15,690 nucleotides of DNA from G039029935 sp039029935 (GCA_039029935.1 JBCCFC010000147.1:1-15690); one strand, 5' to 3'. Shown: positions 6,727-15,384, numbered from the stretch's first letter. Translations and numbers: made by a program. The notes: generated by a model not told the origin, from the letters alone.

Positions 6727-7713
6727 ATGGTCAGCTACATTATACGTCGCTTTTTCTATATGCTCATCTCAATGGCTCTGCTCTCGTTTGTCTCGTTTGT
6801 CATTATCGAGATGCCACCGGGGGACTTTGCTGAAATGCGCATCCGTGCGTTGGAGGCCAGCGGTAGCCGTGTCGATGAGGCGATGATTGACAATATCCGT
6901 CGTCAGTTTGGCTATGACCAGCCCTTTATGACGCGCTATTTCAACTGGGCCACAGATATTGTGACCGAAGGCGATTTTGGCATTTCGATGGGCTGGAACC
7001 GCTCTGTCACTGACATGATTGGGACCGTCCTCCCATTTACCATTGTGCTGTCCATCGCCACGCTTATCTTTACCTATGCGATGGCGATTCCGATAGGCGT
7101 TCTCTCGGCGGTGCGGCAATATTCAATCAGTGACTATTTTTTCTCCTTTGTCGGATTTATTGGGGTGGCCCTCCCTGACTTCTTGCTGTCATTGGTCATT
7201 ATGTATTATCTGCTGACCTATTTTGATGTCTCCCCCGGTGGACTCTTTTCGCAAGAATATGAGAATGCGCCTTGGAGTCTTGCTAAGATATGGGACTTGG
7301 CCCAGCATCTGATTGTGCCTATCGTCGTCACGGGGATGTCGGGGACGGCACTGCTCATTCGTACCATGCGTGCCACCCTGTTGGATGAGTTGAGCAAGGA
7401 TTATGTGGATACGGCGCGCATGAAAGGCGTCCCCTACTGGCGTGCCATCTTCAAATATCCGGTGCGTATTGCCATCAACCCCATTCTGTCCACGATTGGC
7501 TGGCTGCTTCCTGTCATTGTCTCTGGGTCAACCATCGTGTCCATTGTCCTCAACTTGCCGACGGTGGGGCCCTTATTGATTGGGGCCTTGCTCAATCAAG
7601 ACATGTTCTTGGCCGGAGGCATCATCTTTATCCTCTCCGCCCTGACCTTGTTGGGGACATTTTTGTCCGATATGATTCTGGCAGTGGCCGATCCACGGAT
7701 TCGATTTGAATAG
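6727..7713 (+). CDS. Dpp/Opp-type ABC transporter permease, DppB-like
   Basis: This 328-residue inner-membrane permease belongs to the peptide/nickel/opine importer class. It starts MVSYIIRRFFYMLISMALLS, the usual DppB-type opening with TM1 at about 9-27. Further hydrophobic segments lie at about 100-126, 138-165, 192-213, 255-278 and 295-320. The EAA loop that docks the ATPase is DTARMKGVPYWRAIFKYP (228-245). It ends with the family's typical DPRIRFE. The ATG at 6727 is preferred over a TTG at 6682 because of the family's N-terminus, although its Shine-Dalgarno site is weak (agga at 6706-6709 is too far away). It is the first gene of the operon, and the second permease follows after 8 bp. 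The substrate is unknown. Confidence 0.93.
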   Translation: MVSYIIRRFFYMLISMALLSFVSFVIIEMPPGDFAEMRIRALEASGSRVDEAMIDNIRRQFGYDQPFMTRYFNWATDIVTEGDFGISMGWNRSVTDMIGTVLPFTIVLSIATLIFTYAMAIPIGVLSAVRQYSISDYFFSFVGFIGVALPDFLLSLVIMYYLLTYFDVSPGGLFSQEYENAPWSLAKIWDLAQHLIVPIVVTGMSGTALLIRTMRATLLDELSKDYVDTARMKGVPYWRAIFKYPVRIAINPILSTIGWLLPVIVSGSTIVSIVLNLPTVGPLLIGALLNQDMFLAGGIIFILSALTLLGTFLSDMILAVADPRIRFE

Positions 7714-7721
7714 AGATTACT

Positions 7722-8891
7722 ATGAGCAGTACCGTAACAAAGTCTATGTCTGAGCGTTCAAACAGGGTTGAGCGTACCGAAGCTGTGGAGAATGACCGTC
7801 ATGAAGAGCGTCTCTACTCGGCTTCACAGTGGGTCCTAATCTGGCACAAGTTTCGCCGACATCGACTCGCCCTCATCGGCGGGTGGATTCTGGCAATCTT
7901 TTATTTGCTGGCAATTTTTGCGCCCTTTGTCTCACCCTATGGGGCCAATCAGAAGTTTGATAACAACTTGTACACGCCACCCACACGTCTGCACTTTAGC
8001 GATGACGAGGTGTCTGGTATCATCCCCTTTGTCTATGGCCTCAAAAAGGGCTTTGATCCGGACACGCTCGAACGCATTTATGAGGTCGATACGTCACAGC
8101 GATATTATCTCAAGTTTTGGATCAAAGGACACCCCTACAAACTGCTTGGGTTGATTCCCACTGATCGCCATCTATTTGGCGTCGATGAACCTGGTGTCCT
8201 CTTTATTTTTGGCAGTGACGATTTGGGACAGGACCTTCTCTCACGCATTATTCATGGCGCGCAAATTTCACTCTCCATCGGCTTGGTTGGCATCGCCTTC
8301 TCATTCATTCTGGGATGCTCGCTTGGCGGCATTTCGGGCTATTACGGTGGCATGGTCGATGGCATCATCCAGCGAATTATCGAGTTCCTTATCTCGATTC
8401 CGACATTGCCCTTGTGGATGGGGCTATCGGCGGCCTTGCCCAGAGAGTGGTCTCAGGTGCAGACCTACTTTGCCATCACGATTATCTTGGCCCTCACAAG
8501 CTGGACAGGCTTGGCGCGCGTGGTGCGTGGCAAGCTCATCAGCACACGCAACGAGACCTTTGTGAAGGCGGCTGAGTTGGCGGGGGCGAGTGAGGCGCGT
8601 ATCATCTTCAAACACCTGCTGCCCAGCTTTATGAGCTATCTCATTGTCAACGTCACTATGAGCGTCCCCTTTATGATTCTGGGCGAAACCGCGCTCAGTT
8701 TCCTAGGGCTGGGATTACGTGCCCCTGTGATTAGCTGGGGCGTTCTTCTCAGTGCCGCACAAAATGTACGTACAATTGCGCTCTACCCTTGGCTCCTCAT
8801 GCCAGCAGTCTTTGTTGTGCTGGTGATTTTGGCCTTCAACTTTGTCGGTGACGGCTTGCGTGATGCCGCAGACCCGTATAAGGAGTACTAA
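7722..8891 (+). CDS. Dpp/Opp-type ABC transporter permease, DppC-like, with long loop
   Basis: The second permease subunit (389 residues) pairs with the DppB-like protein. A charged cytoplasmic N-terminus (1-48) leads to TM1 (about 50-70). The family's GSDDLGQDLLSR motif (164-175) precedes the membrane core. The EAA loop is KAAELAGASEARIIFKHLLP (282-301), and GETALSFLGLGLRAPVISWG (321-340) is the usual DppC signature. The segment between TM1 and the GSDDLGQD motif is about 95 residues, much longer than in typical DppC, and is predicted to face outward. Such long loops occur in some oligopeptide permeases and may contact the binding protein. The next gene's Shine-Dalgarno site lies within the last codons of this one. 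Confidence 0.93.
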   Translation: MSSTVTKSMSERSNRVERTEAVENDRHEERLYSASQWVLIWHKFRRHRLALIGGWILAIFYLLAIFAPFVSPYGANQKFDNNLYTPPTRLHFSDDEVSGIIPFVYGLKKGFDPDTLERIYEVDTSQRYYLKFWIKGHPYKLLGLIPTDRHLFGVDEPGVLFIFGSDDLGQDLLSRIIHGAQISLSIGLVGIAFSFILGCSLGGISGYYGGMVDGIIQRIIEFLISIPTLPLWMGLSAALPREWSQVQTYFAITIILALTSWTGLARVVRGKLISTRNETFVKAAELAGASEARIIFKHLLPSFMSYLIVNVTMSVPFMILGETALSFLGLGLRAPVISWGVLLSAAQNVRTIALYPWLLMPAVFVVLVILAFNFVGDGLRDAADPYKEY

Positions 8892-8897
8892 TCAGCT

Positions 8898-9674
8898 ATG
8901 TTAATGACTGAAATCCTTGCACACACGGCCATTGACCGTGTAGCGAGCATCTTTCACCGTGATGGCTTTGTCTGCATCAAGAATCCGCTGACCGCAGAAC
9001 AATTCAGCCAAATCAAGATCGCCTCTGAGCAAGTGATGCAAGCGCAAGAGGATGCTGTTGGGCGTGAAAATATGAATCGAGGCATTGCCCGTCATTCCTT
9101 TGGGTCGCAGACACACCATTGGGCGTGGTGTATGCTGATCGATCTGCCGACGATTTTGCCGATTTTGGATGCGATCTGGGACAGCGATGATTACACGTGT
9201 ACGGGTGCGGGTGGCGATTATTCGTTGCCCGGTGCGCGCATTCAGCATCTGCATTCGGACCTTGGCAAGGATTTCTTTCAAGACCCCTGGAGGAGTTGTA
9301 CCATACAGGACCCACCGTCGCCTTTCATTGTGGTCAACTTTACCATGGTCGATTTTACCGTTGAGAATGGCACAATCCGCTTTGTGCCGGGGACGCATCG
9401 TTCACGGGCACCGATTCCAACGCTGGCGGAAGAACCCACTTGGATGCAGACCAACCATCTGTGTGCGCCCGCCAATACGGCAATTATTCGTGATGTACGC
9501 TGCTGGCATGGCGGTACGGCCAACAATTCGGACCACAAACGACCCATGACCAGCGCGGGATATTATGCGCCTTGGCGACGACCGCAGGAAGACAATGTGT
9601 TGCCAAGGGTTCACTATGATCGATTGTCATCACGAGGACAGCGACTCTGTCGGTATATTGTCAGCGAGACATAA
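8898..9674 (+). CDS. Phytanoyl-CoA dioxygenase (PhyH) family protein in importer operon
   Basis: A 258-residue Fe(II)/2-oxoglutarate oxygenase. The metal facial triad is complete: His119-Ser-Asp121 (QHLHSD) and distal His204 (CWHGGTANN), with Arg215 placed to bind 2-oxoglutarate. VENGTIRFVPGTHR (156-168) is the conserved strand of the family. The start at 8898 has AAGGAG 12 nt upstream, inside the end of the DppC-like gene; a second Met two codons on is possible. It lies between the two permease genes and the two ATPase genes, 6 bp after the former, so its substrate is plausibly linked to what the importer brings in. It differs clearly from the HGG-type paralogue at 5648. Reaction and substrate are not determinable here. 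Confidence 0.9.
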   Translation: MLMTEILAHTAIDRVASIFHRDGFVCIKNPLTAEQFSQIKIASEQVMQAQEDAVGRENMNRGIARHSFGSQTHHWAWCMLIDLPTILPILDAIWDSDDYTCTGAGGDYSLPGARIQHLHSDLGKDFFQDPWRSCTIQDPPSPFIVVNFTMVDFTVENGTIRFVPGTHRSRAPIPTLAEEPTWMQTNHLCAPANTAIIRDVRCWHGGTANNSDHKRPMTSAGYYAPWRRPQEDNVLPRVHYDRLSSRGQRLCRYIVSET

Positions 9675-9768
9675 AAAAGCTTGTCAGCACCTCAGCATTT
9701 CAGCATTTCAGCACACTGGCCGACAAGCTGAAAGCTGACGGCTGACAAGCTGACAAGCTGATAAAAAA
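9671..9768. repeat. Imperfect palindrome flanked by 8-bp direct repeats (MITE- or REP-like)
   Basis: The core 9678-9760 folds on itself: agcttgtcagc (9678-9688) pairs with gctgacaagct, which is present twice in 8-bp register (9741-9751, 9749-9759). The inner left half is tandem cagcattt (9693-9700, 9701-9708), facing ctgaaagctga on the right. The octamer ataaaaaa occurs at 9671-9678 and again at 9761-9768, directly flanking the core like a target-site duplication. The first copy contains the stop codon of the PhyH gene. Confidence 0.6.
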
Positions 9769-9811
9769 CGAATGCAAACGCAGAAACCCACTTGATGCTC
9801 ACTCTGGGGAA

Positions 9812-9838
9812 TCTCTGCGTTCTCTGCGCTCTCTGCGG
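9812..9838 (+). repeat. Three tandem 9-bp repeats (tctctgcgN) before the DppD-like gene
   Basis: tctctgcgt, tctctgcgc and tctctgcgg follow one another directly, 25 bp before the ATG. Similar short tandem 'tctgcg' arrays are common between genes in several uncultured phyla. Read in frame it gives a spurious cysteine-rich extension (LCVLCALCG) to the next gene. Confidence 0.75.
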
Positions 9839-9863
9839 TTGTTTCAACCATGAAAGAGTTACT

Positions 9864-10871
9864 ATGAATGATAATGTTGTACTCTCTGTTCGAGATTTAA
9901 AAACCTATTTTCATCTACCACAAGGTGTACTCAAAGCCGTTGACGGCATTAGTTTTGATGTGCATGAAGGGGAATTGGTCGGCTTGGTGGGTGAATCGGG
10001 TTGCGGCAAGAGCATTACCGCACGGTCGATTCTCAATATTGTGCGTTCGCCGGGCAAAGCGGAGGGCGAGGTCCTCTATTTTGACAACGGTCAAGCCACC
10101 AACTTGCTCGACCTTGCGCCCGATGGTCGTGAGATTCATCGGATTCGTGGCGATGCGCTCACGATGGTTTTTCAAGAGCCGATGAACGCGCTTTCGATGG
10201 TGCATACCGTCGGTCATCAGATTGCCGAGGCACTTTTGCTCCACCGTCCGGTGAGCAAGCATGAAGCACGTCAACAGGTCATCGAACTGCTGGAGGATGT
10301 GGGCATCTCCAATCCCGAACAGCGTGTGGATGAGTATCCCTTTCAACTCTCTGGTGGGATGCGACAGCGCGCCATGATTGCAATGGCGATTGCGACCAAA
10401 CCACGTGTGTTAATCTGTGATGAGCCAACCACCGCACTGGATGTCTCGGTGCAGGCACAGATATTGCGTTTACTCAAAGATTTGCAACAGAAGTATGGCA
10501 TGGCAATCATCTTCATCACGCATGACTTGGGTGTGATTGCCCAGATTGCGCAGCGCGTCGTGGTCATGTATTTGGGAAATATTGTGGAGACCGCACCTGT
10601 ACGCGACATCTTCCACAATCCACAACACCCATACACGCGTAGACTTATGGCCGCTGTTCCCGATATCCAACTTGGTGACAGCAGCGATACCCGTCTACAA
10701 ACGATTGAAGGCTTTGTGCCTGAACCCATTGACCTGCCCAACGAGTGTGTCTTTTACGAACGATGTCCCGACCGTTGGGATTATTGCCGAACACGGAACC
10801 CCGATCTGATTGCGGTGAATGACAAGCATTGGGCGCGGTGTTTCTTGTATGATGAAGGGGCAACCAAATGA
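9864..10871 (+). CDS. Dpp/Opp-type ABC transporter ATP-binding protein, DppD-like
   Basis: A 335-residue cytoplasmic ATPase that powers the importer. Walker A is GESGCGKS (43-50), Q-loop Gln104, signature LSGGMRQR (162-169), Walker B RVLICDEP with Glu187, switch His220. The C-terminal oligopeptide-transporter extension starts at NPQHPYTRRLMAAVP (252-266) and contains four cysteines (295, 301, 308, 326) in the pattern seen in this family, where they may bind an iron-sulfur cluster. The ATG at 9864 is chosen because an upstream ATG at 9792 would only add translated 9-bp repeats. The gene overlaps the next one by ATGA. The repeat-rich 189 bp before it may separate its expression from the permeases. 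Confidence 0.95.
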   Translation: MNDNVVLSVRDLKTYFHLPQGVLKAVDGISFDVHEGELVGLVGESGCGKSITARSILNIVRSPGKAEGEVLYFDNGQATNLLDLAPDGREIHRIRGDALTMVFQEPMNALSMVHTVGHQIAEALLLHRPVSKHEARQQVIELLEDVGISNPEQRVDEYPFQLSGGMRQRAMIAMAIATKPRVLICDEPTTALDVSVQAQILRLLKDLQQKYGMAIIFITHDLGVIAQIAQRVVVMYLGNIVETAPVRDIFHNPQHPYTRRLMAAVPDIQLGDSSDTRLQTIEGFVPEPIDLPNECVFYERCPDRWDYCRTRNPDLIAVNDKHWARCFLYDEGATK

Positions 10872-11872
10872 CAGCCAATACAGAATCCAACACGCCCTTA
10901 CTGCGTGTACAAAATCTCAAGAAGTACTTCCCCATTGAAAAGGGCTTTTTTAAGCGCGTCGTGGGTCATGTACGTGCGGTCGATGATGTCAGTTTTGAGA
11001 TTTACCCCGGCGAAACCGTCGGGTTGGTCGGTGAATCGGGGAGTGGCAAAACAACGCTGGGCTTTACTGTGCTGCGTGGCTATCCAGCAACCGAGGGCAC
11101 AATCGAATTTGACTTGCCAGATGAAGGTGTTATTGATGTCAGCCAACTAAGCCGCAGTGAGTTGAAACCCTATCGCCGCCAAGCGCAGATGATTTTCCAA
11201 GACCCCTTTAGCTCGCTGGACCCACGCATGAGTGTGCGTGACAATATCGCCGAACCGTTGGTGATCAACAACCTTGCCAAGTCATCCGAACTCGATGCAC
11301 GTGTGGTCGAGATGATGTCCTTGGTTGGACTGGATGCCAAATATCTGAAACGCTATCCCCATGCCTTTTCTGGCGGGCAGCGTCAGCGTATTTCGATTGC
11401 ACGCGCACTGATCATGAACCCACGCTTTATCGTGGCCGACGAACCCACCTCCGCGCTGGATGTCTCGATCCAAGCACAGATTCTCAATCTGATGGTCGAT
11501 TTGCAGGCCGAGTTGGACCTGACCTATCTGTTTATCTCGCATGATCTTTCGGTCATCAAACACATGGCACACCGTGTTGGCATTATGTATCTGGGACGTA
11601 TCGTTGAAATCGCACCCAAAGCCTCCGTCTTTGCCCAACCCCATCATCCCTATACACAGGCGTTGATGGCCGCGATCCCCAAGCCAGACCCCGATCAACC
11701 TTCCGGTCTTGAGTCAGCTCCAGGCGAAATTGGCAACCCGGCGGACCCACCCAGCGGCTGTGCCTTTCATCCACGTTGTTTGCAGCGTATGGATATCTGC
11801 AAGACAGAACGTCCCGAATTTCGGGCTGTTGGGGAGAATCATTTGGTGGCTTGTCATTTGTATCCTGCCTAA
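10868..11872 (+). CDS. Dpp/Opp-type ABC transporter ATP-binding protein, DppF-like
   Basis: The second ATPase (334 residues) is expected to form a heterodimer with the DppD-like protein. Walker A is GESGSGKT (55-62), Q-loop Gln111 in MIFQDPFSSLDPR, signature FSGGQRQR (167-174), Walker B FIVADEP with Glu192, switch His225. The C-terminal extension QPHHPYTQALMAAIPKPDP and four cysteines (298, 304, 311, 329) are typical of the family. Its ATG overlaps the upstream stop (ATGA), implying translational coupling. It ends the rightward operon and converges on the sulfatase gene, with 30 bp between stops and no visible hairpin terminator. A solute-binding protein, normally part of such operons, is not in this window. 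Confidence 0.95.
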   Translation: MTANTESNTPLLRVQNLKKYFPIEKGFFKRVVGHVRAVDDVSFEIYPGETVGLVGESGSGKTTLGFTVLRGYPATEGTIEFDLPDEGVIDVSQLSRSELKPYRRQAQMIFQDPFSSLDPRMSVRDNIAEPLVINNLAKSSELDARVVEMMSLVGLDAKYLKRYPHAFSGGQRQRISIARALIMNPRFIVADEPTSALDVSIQAQILNLMVDLQAELDLTYLFISHDLSVIKHMAHRVGIMYLGRIVEIAPKASVFAQPHHPYTQALMAAIPKPDPDQPSGLESAPGEIGNPADPPSGCAFHPRCLQRMDICKTERPEFRAVGENHLVACHLYPA

Positions 11873-11902
11873 TTTCATAGGTCTATCAACAGAACACTTC
11901 TC

Positions 11903-13306
11903 TCATTCGTCATCCCCCAACTCACCACGCAACCGTGCCAACTCCTCCTTCAATGCAACCACCACATCCGCATAGGCGGCATCATCATACCGATTCATCA
12001 ACTCATGCGGGTCCGTCTCTAGATCAAACAGTTCCCATTCTGGCACAGTCGATTGGTCAATCGCCCCCGCAGACCCCAATGCCTCGCCATAGTAGTAGAT
12101 GAGCTTGTAGCGTTCGGTGCGCACACCATAGTGGGCAGGGATGTTGAAGTGGGCGAGGTGCATCCAGTAGCGGTAGTACATGGCGGTGCTCCAGTCGCTG
12201 GTGGCGGCATCATCATGGTCTTCAAGTAGCGGACGGATGCTCTGTCCCTGCATATCATTAGGTATACGCAGTCCGGCATAGTCAAGCAGGGTGGGTGCAA
12301 AATCCACGTTGAGGACCATCTTGTCGCTGGTGGTGTTCGGCATGACGAACTGTGGATGGCGCATGAGGAAGGGGATGCGGATCGACTCTTCGTACATAAA
12401 GCGTTTGTCATACCAGCCATGATTGCCCAGGAAGAAGCCGTGATCCGAGGTGTAGATGACAATCGTGTTCTCGGTCAGCCCATATTCGTCCAGATAATCC
12501 AACATCCGCCCCACATTTTCATCCACCGAGGCGATGCAGCGCAGATAGCCCTTCATATAGCTCTGATAGTTCCATCTTTTCTGTTCATGGGGCGATAATC
12601 CCGCTGGTGGCGTATCGGGCGTGTGGTTTTTCAGATGCATCATGTCAATGCGCTCGGTGGTCATGGCGGCAGCAGCAGCACGGTTGCTGTAGTCATCATC
12701 AAAGGTGGGTGGCTCTGCGATGTCTTCATCGGCGTAGAGGTGCAGATGTTTCTCGTTGGGGATAAAGGGGTCGTGTGGGGCTTTGTTGGCACAGACAAGA
12801 AAGAAGGGTTGGTCAGGGGTACGTTTCTCTAACCACGCCAGCGAATGATCCATCAGCACATCGGTGACATAGCCTGGAAAGGTCTTGCGCTCACCCATCT
12901 CAATCATCTCCGGATTGGTATAGGCCCCTTGCACGGGTAGAACATTCCAATAGTCATAGCCAGCGGGATCACTGTTGCCACCATGCCCCAGATGCCATTT
13001 GCCGACAAAGGCCGTCTGATAGCCAGCATCATTGAGCAACATACCCAGCGTCGTTTCCTGTGTCTGGTCGATGACATCGTTAAGCGTTTTGATGCCCGTC
13101 GTATGGCTATATTTACCCGTGTGGATCGAGGCGCGGGCGGGTGTGCAGATCGAACTGGTACAAAAACAGCGATCCAAGCGCACCCCCTCGTTGGCAATGC
13201 GGTCTAGGTTGTGTGTCTGGATGAGTGTGCTGCCATAGCTGCTAAAAGCGGCAGGTGCATGATCATCGGCAACGATTAGCACAATATTAGGTTGTTTTGA
13301 CATCAT
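11903..13306 (-). CDS. Cys-type (S1 family) sulfatase
   Basis: A 467-residue sulfatase expected to hydrolyse sulfate esters. The start of the signature is Cys54-Thr-Pro-Ala-Arg58 (SICTPARAS), where Cys54 must be converted to formylglycine by a maturase that is not in this window. Metal ligands are Asp14-Asp15 (VADDH) and Asp288-His289 (TSDHG). Lys103 and His105 (VGKWHLGHGG), and probably Lys301, line the active site. The start at 13306 is supported by AAAGGTG about 7 nt upstream and by the family opening KQPNIVLIVADD; the frame runs about 50 codons further upstream into the previous gene without similarity. No signal peptide is present, unlike many secreted sulfatases, so it probably acts in the cytoplasm on imported substrate. 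It is the third gene of the leftward operon. Confidence 0.93.
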   Translation of the reverse strand: MMSKQPNIVLIVADDHAPAAFSSYGSTLIQTHNLDRIANEGVRLDRCFCTSSICTPARASIHTGKYSHTTGIKTLNDVIDQTQETTLGMLLNDAGYQTAFVGKWHLGHGGNSDPAGYDYWNVLPVQGAYTNPEMIEMGERKTFPGYVTDVLMDHSLAWLEKRTPDQPFFLVCANKAPHDPFIPNEKHLHLYADEDIAEPPTFDDDYSNRAAAAAMTTERIDMMHLKNHTPDTPPAGLSPHEQKRWNYQSYMKGYLRCIASVDENVGRMLDYLDEYGLTENTIVIYTSDHGFFLGNHGWYDKRFMYEESIRIPFLMRHPQFVMPNTTSDKMVLNVDFAPTLLDYAGLRIPNDMQGQSIRPLLEDHDDAATSDWSTAMYYRYWMHLAHFNIPAHYGVRTERYKLIYYYGEALGSAGAIDQSTVPEWELFDLETDPHELMNRYDDAAYADVVVALKEELARLRGELGDDE

Positions 13307-13343
13307 AATTTTCACCTTTGTTATAAAATTCGCTTTGTAGCAT

Positions 13344-14537
13344 TCAGCACCCGCAGAAAACATCCGGAATTGCCGTGAAATATTCATCAACCTGCTGAGG
13401 ATCCAATTGGATGCCCAGTCCCAACCCATCGGGAACAGGTAGACAACCATCATCATCAAGCGGTAATGAAAGCCGCTTATCGTCAGAGCCGATAATCATG
13501 GGGCCATGCAAGCCCAACTCAGTAAACTCAACACTATCCTGCATCCCTATGGCTGATGCCAAATGTAGTTTGGCCGCAATTTTTGGTCCCAGACCAAAAG
13601 CTGTGCCGAGAACACATTTTAGTCCGGCAGACTCTGCAATCGCAGCGATTTTCATGGAGTTTAACAATCCACCCGCTTTGGCAATTTTGATATTCAACAC
13701 ATCCGCGGCTTCGGCGCGCACAATGGCCTCCGCATCGTGATAGCTAAAGCAGCTCTCATCGGCTTCAATCGGAATGTTCACCGCACGACGAACCGCGGCC
13801 ATGCCCGGCAAATCCCAATAATCAACGGGTTGCTCCAAAAGCTCCAAGCCAACCTCATACGTTTCCGCAAGTCGGCACAGTTCAATTGCCTCGTCCACAG
13901 AGTAACCGCGGTTGGCATCGGCGCGCAGAGAAACCTCGGGTCCGACAGCAGCGCGGATGACGCGCAACCGCTCCGCATCTTTTTTCGGGATACCACCGAT
14001 TTTTGGTTTGAATGCGCGAACGCCTTTTGCCATGTATTTCAAACATTCATTGGCCATATCCTCAGGCGACCCGCCCGCAATCTCAATCGCCACAGAAATG
14101 CGATTGCGTTTGCGACCACCGAGAAATTCGCACACACTTTGGTCCTGCGCCTTCGCCACAAGGTCGTGCAGAGCTAGGTCAATCCCAGATTTGGCCGAAC
14201 TGTTTTCTCGATAATCAATGAGATCAAGCAGGGATTGAATCTCACGAGGGTCTTTGCCCACAAGCTGTGGACCAAGATAATCATTGATGGCAAAATAGAT
14301 AGATTCCAGCGTTTGTCCAAAAAAGCCAATATCCGCTGGTGCTTCCCCAATCCCACAAAATCCCTCATCGGTTTCGATAAAGACCAGCAGGTATTCCAAA
14401 ATGGGTGACGGTCGCTTCGGTGACACACGACTCAACTTGCCGCCCCATTCACGTTTGGTTCCAGCCCCGTCCGAATTGTAGAAAAACTGCGACAGCGGGA
14501 TACGGACTGGTTTACAGGTAACTTGCGTAATCAACAT
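13344..14537 (-). CDS. Enolase-superfamily enzyme (mandelate racemase/muconate lactonizing type)
   Basis: A 397-residue enzyme with a capping domain (1-130) and a TIM barrel. Catalytic features fit the MLE-like subgroup: Lys177-x-Lys179 (AFKPKIGG), metal ligands Asp207 (RADANRGY), Glu235 (LLEQPV) and Asp260 (IEADES), and a second lysine at 284 or 287 (NIKIAKAGG). Members abstract a proton alpha to a carboxylate, giving racemisation, epimerisation, cycloisomerisation or dehydration; which one applies cannot be read here. The start at 14537 has GAGG about 7 nt upstream. It follows the PhyH gene by 27 bp and precedes the sulfatase by 37 bp, so the three form one operon. The product ends in the unusual string DVFCGC. 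Confidence 0.92.
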   Translation of the reverse strand: MLITQVTCKPVRIPLSQFFYNSDGAGTKREWGGKLSRVSPKRPSPILEYLLVFIETDEGFCGIGEAPADIGFFGQTLESIYFAINDYLGPQLVGKDPREIQSLLDLIDYRENSSAKSGIDLALHDLVAKAQDQSVCEFLGGRKRNRISVAIEIAGGSPEDMANECLKYMAKGVRAFKPKIGGIPKKDAERLRVIRAAVGPEVSLRADANRGYSVDEAIELCRLAETYEVGLELLEQPVDYWDLPGMAAVRRAVNIPIEADESCFSYHDAEAIVRAEAADVLNIKIAKAGGLLNSMKIAAIAESAGLKCVLGTAFGLGPKIAAKLHLASAIGMQDSVEFTELGLHGPMIIGSDDKRLSLPLDDDGCLPVPDGLGLGIQLDPQQVDEYFTAIPDVFCGC

Positions 14538-14564
14538 GGTCTAACCTCAACATCGTTGGCAATC

Positions 14565-15302
14565 TCACACGGCATATCGATCCTCATACTCACCAAAGGG
14601 GAACATCTCCAGTTCTAAATCAGCTGGAATGTAATGCCATGCAGTGCTATAGCGTGAGCGATTACTGCTGTTGGTGGTGGCCCCATGTAATAGGTTGGCC
14701 GAAAACAACACAACAGTGCCAGCAGGACACTCGACTGACAGTGCTTGCGATTCATCCACCTGCGCCCATGAACCATGTGCAAATGTGCCCGCTCCAAAGC
14801 TATGGTCTACAAGTTCCCCGGTCAAGTGACTGCGTGGGATAAGCCGCAAACATCCATTGGACTCATCCGTCTCTTCCAGATAGATACCACAACTGACGAC
14901 ACGGTGTGAAACGGTCCCAAAATAGTGGTTGTCCTGATGCCAGCCTGTTGATGTGCCGCCGTGTGGTAGCATGGGAAAGAATTTTGAGCCAAACATGTGG
15001 AGTTGTGCCCCGATGAGCGACTCAACGCGGGCGGTGATTTCGGGTTCGCGCGCCAATGCCAGTACACGCGGCTCAACCACGCAGACACCTTGTACCTTGA
15101 ATAAGCGACCCGGTATCAGGTTGCCCTCGGCGTCTGGCTGCAAGTTGAGTCCATCGCGTGATTCTGACAGGACGCTGGCGCGCTCGACAAGTGTATCCAG
15201 AACATGCTTGTAATGAGCCAATTTTTCCCCGTGAATAAGTTTGGGGAGGATGAGGTAGCCTTCGTTTTGAAATGCTTGAATTTCTGTAGATGTAAGCCCC
15301 AT
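14565..15302 (-). CDS. Phytanoyl-CoA dioxygenase (PhyH) family protein, first gene of operon
   Basis: A 245-residue Fe(II)/2-oxoglutarate oxygenase with a complete triad: His122-Gln-Asp124 in GWHQDNHYF and His206 in LLHGATTNSSNRSR, with Arg215 or Arg217 for 2-oxoglutarate. ETDESNGCLRLIPRSH (144-159) is the family's conserved core. The opening EIQAFQNEGYLILPKLI is typical. The ATG at 15302 has AAGGA at 15310-15314, 7 nt upstream, and a strong promoter about 80 nt upstream. It leads the operon with the enolase-type enzyme and the sulfatase, so it probably hydroxylates an intermediate of the same pathway. It is not close in sequence to the paralogues at 5648 or 8898. The substrate is unknown. 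Confidence 0.92.
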   Translation of the reverse strand: MGLTSTEIQAFQNEGYLILPKLIHGEKLAHYKHVLDTLVERASVLSESRDGLNLQPDAEGNLIPGRLFKVQGVCVVEPRVLALAREPEITARVESLIGAQLHMFGSKFFPMLPHGGTSTGWHQDNHYFGTVSHRVVSCGIYLEETDESNGCLRLIPRSHLTGELVDHSFGAGTFAHGSWAQVDESQALSVECPAGTVVLFSANLLHGATTNSSNRSRYSTAWHYIPADLELEMFPFGEYEDRYAV

Positions 15303-15384
15303 AATGCAATCCTTTGACGATAGAGTATCAATCGCTCGCCGTCAACCATTCAGCATCAACTATTGAGCTGACGAGTCAAAACAG

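Noticed and set aside
6572..6886. A small plus-strand gene with a hydrophobic segment (MMLGILALNLFILWMAVFG)
   Set aside because: Its ATG at 6572 lies inside the promoter spacer, and it overlaps the permease by 160 bp in another frame. A short leader peptide from the ATG at 6611 is possible but has no Shine-Dalgarno site.
9792..9863. An N-terminal extension of the DppD-like ATPase
   Set aside because: It is translated 9-bp repeat sequence; the family N-terminus begins at 9864 with a plausible ribosome site.
11873..11902. A bidirectional terminator between the convergent DppF-like and sulfatase genes
   Set aside because: The 30 bp contain no stable hairpin and no T-run.
13307..13459. A 51-residue N-terminal extension of the sulfatase
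   Set aside because: It runs back into the 3' end of the enolase-type gene, has no family similarity and is not a signal peptide next to the catalytic core; the 13306 start has a Shine-Dalgarno site.
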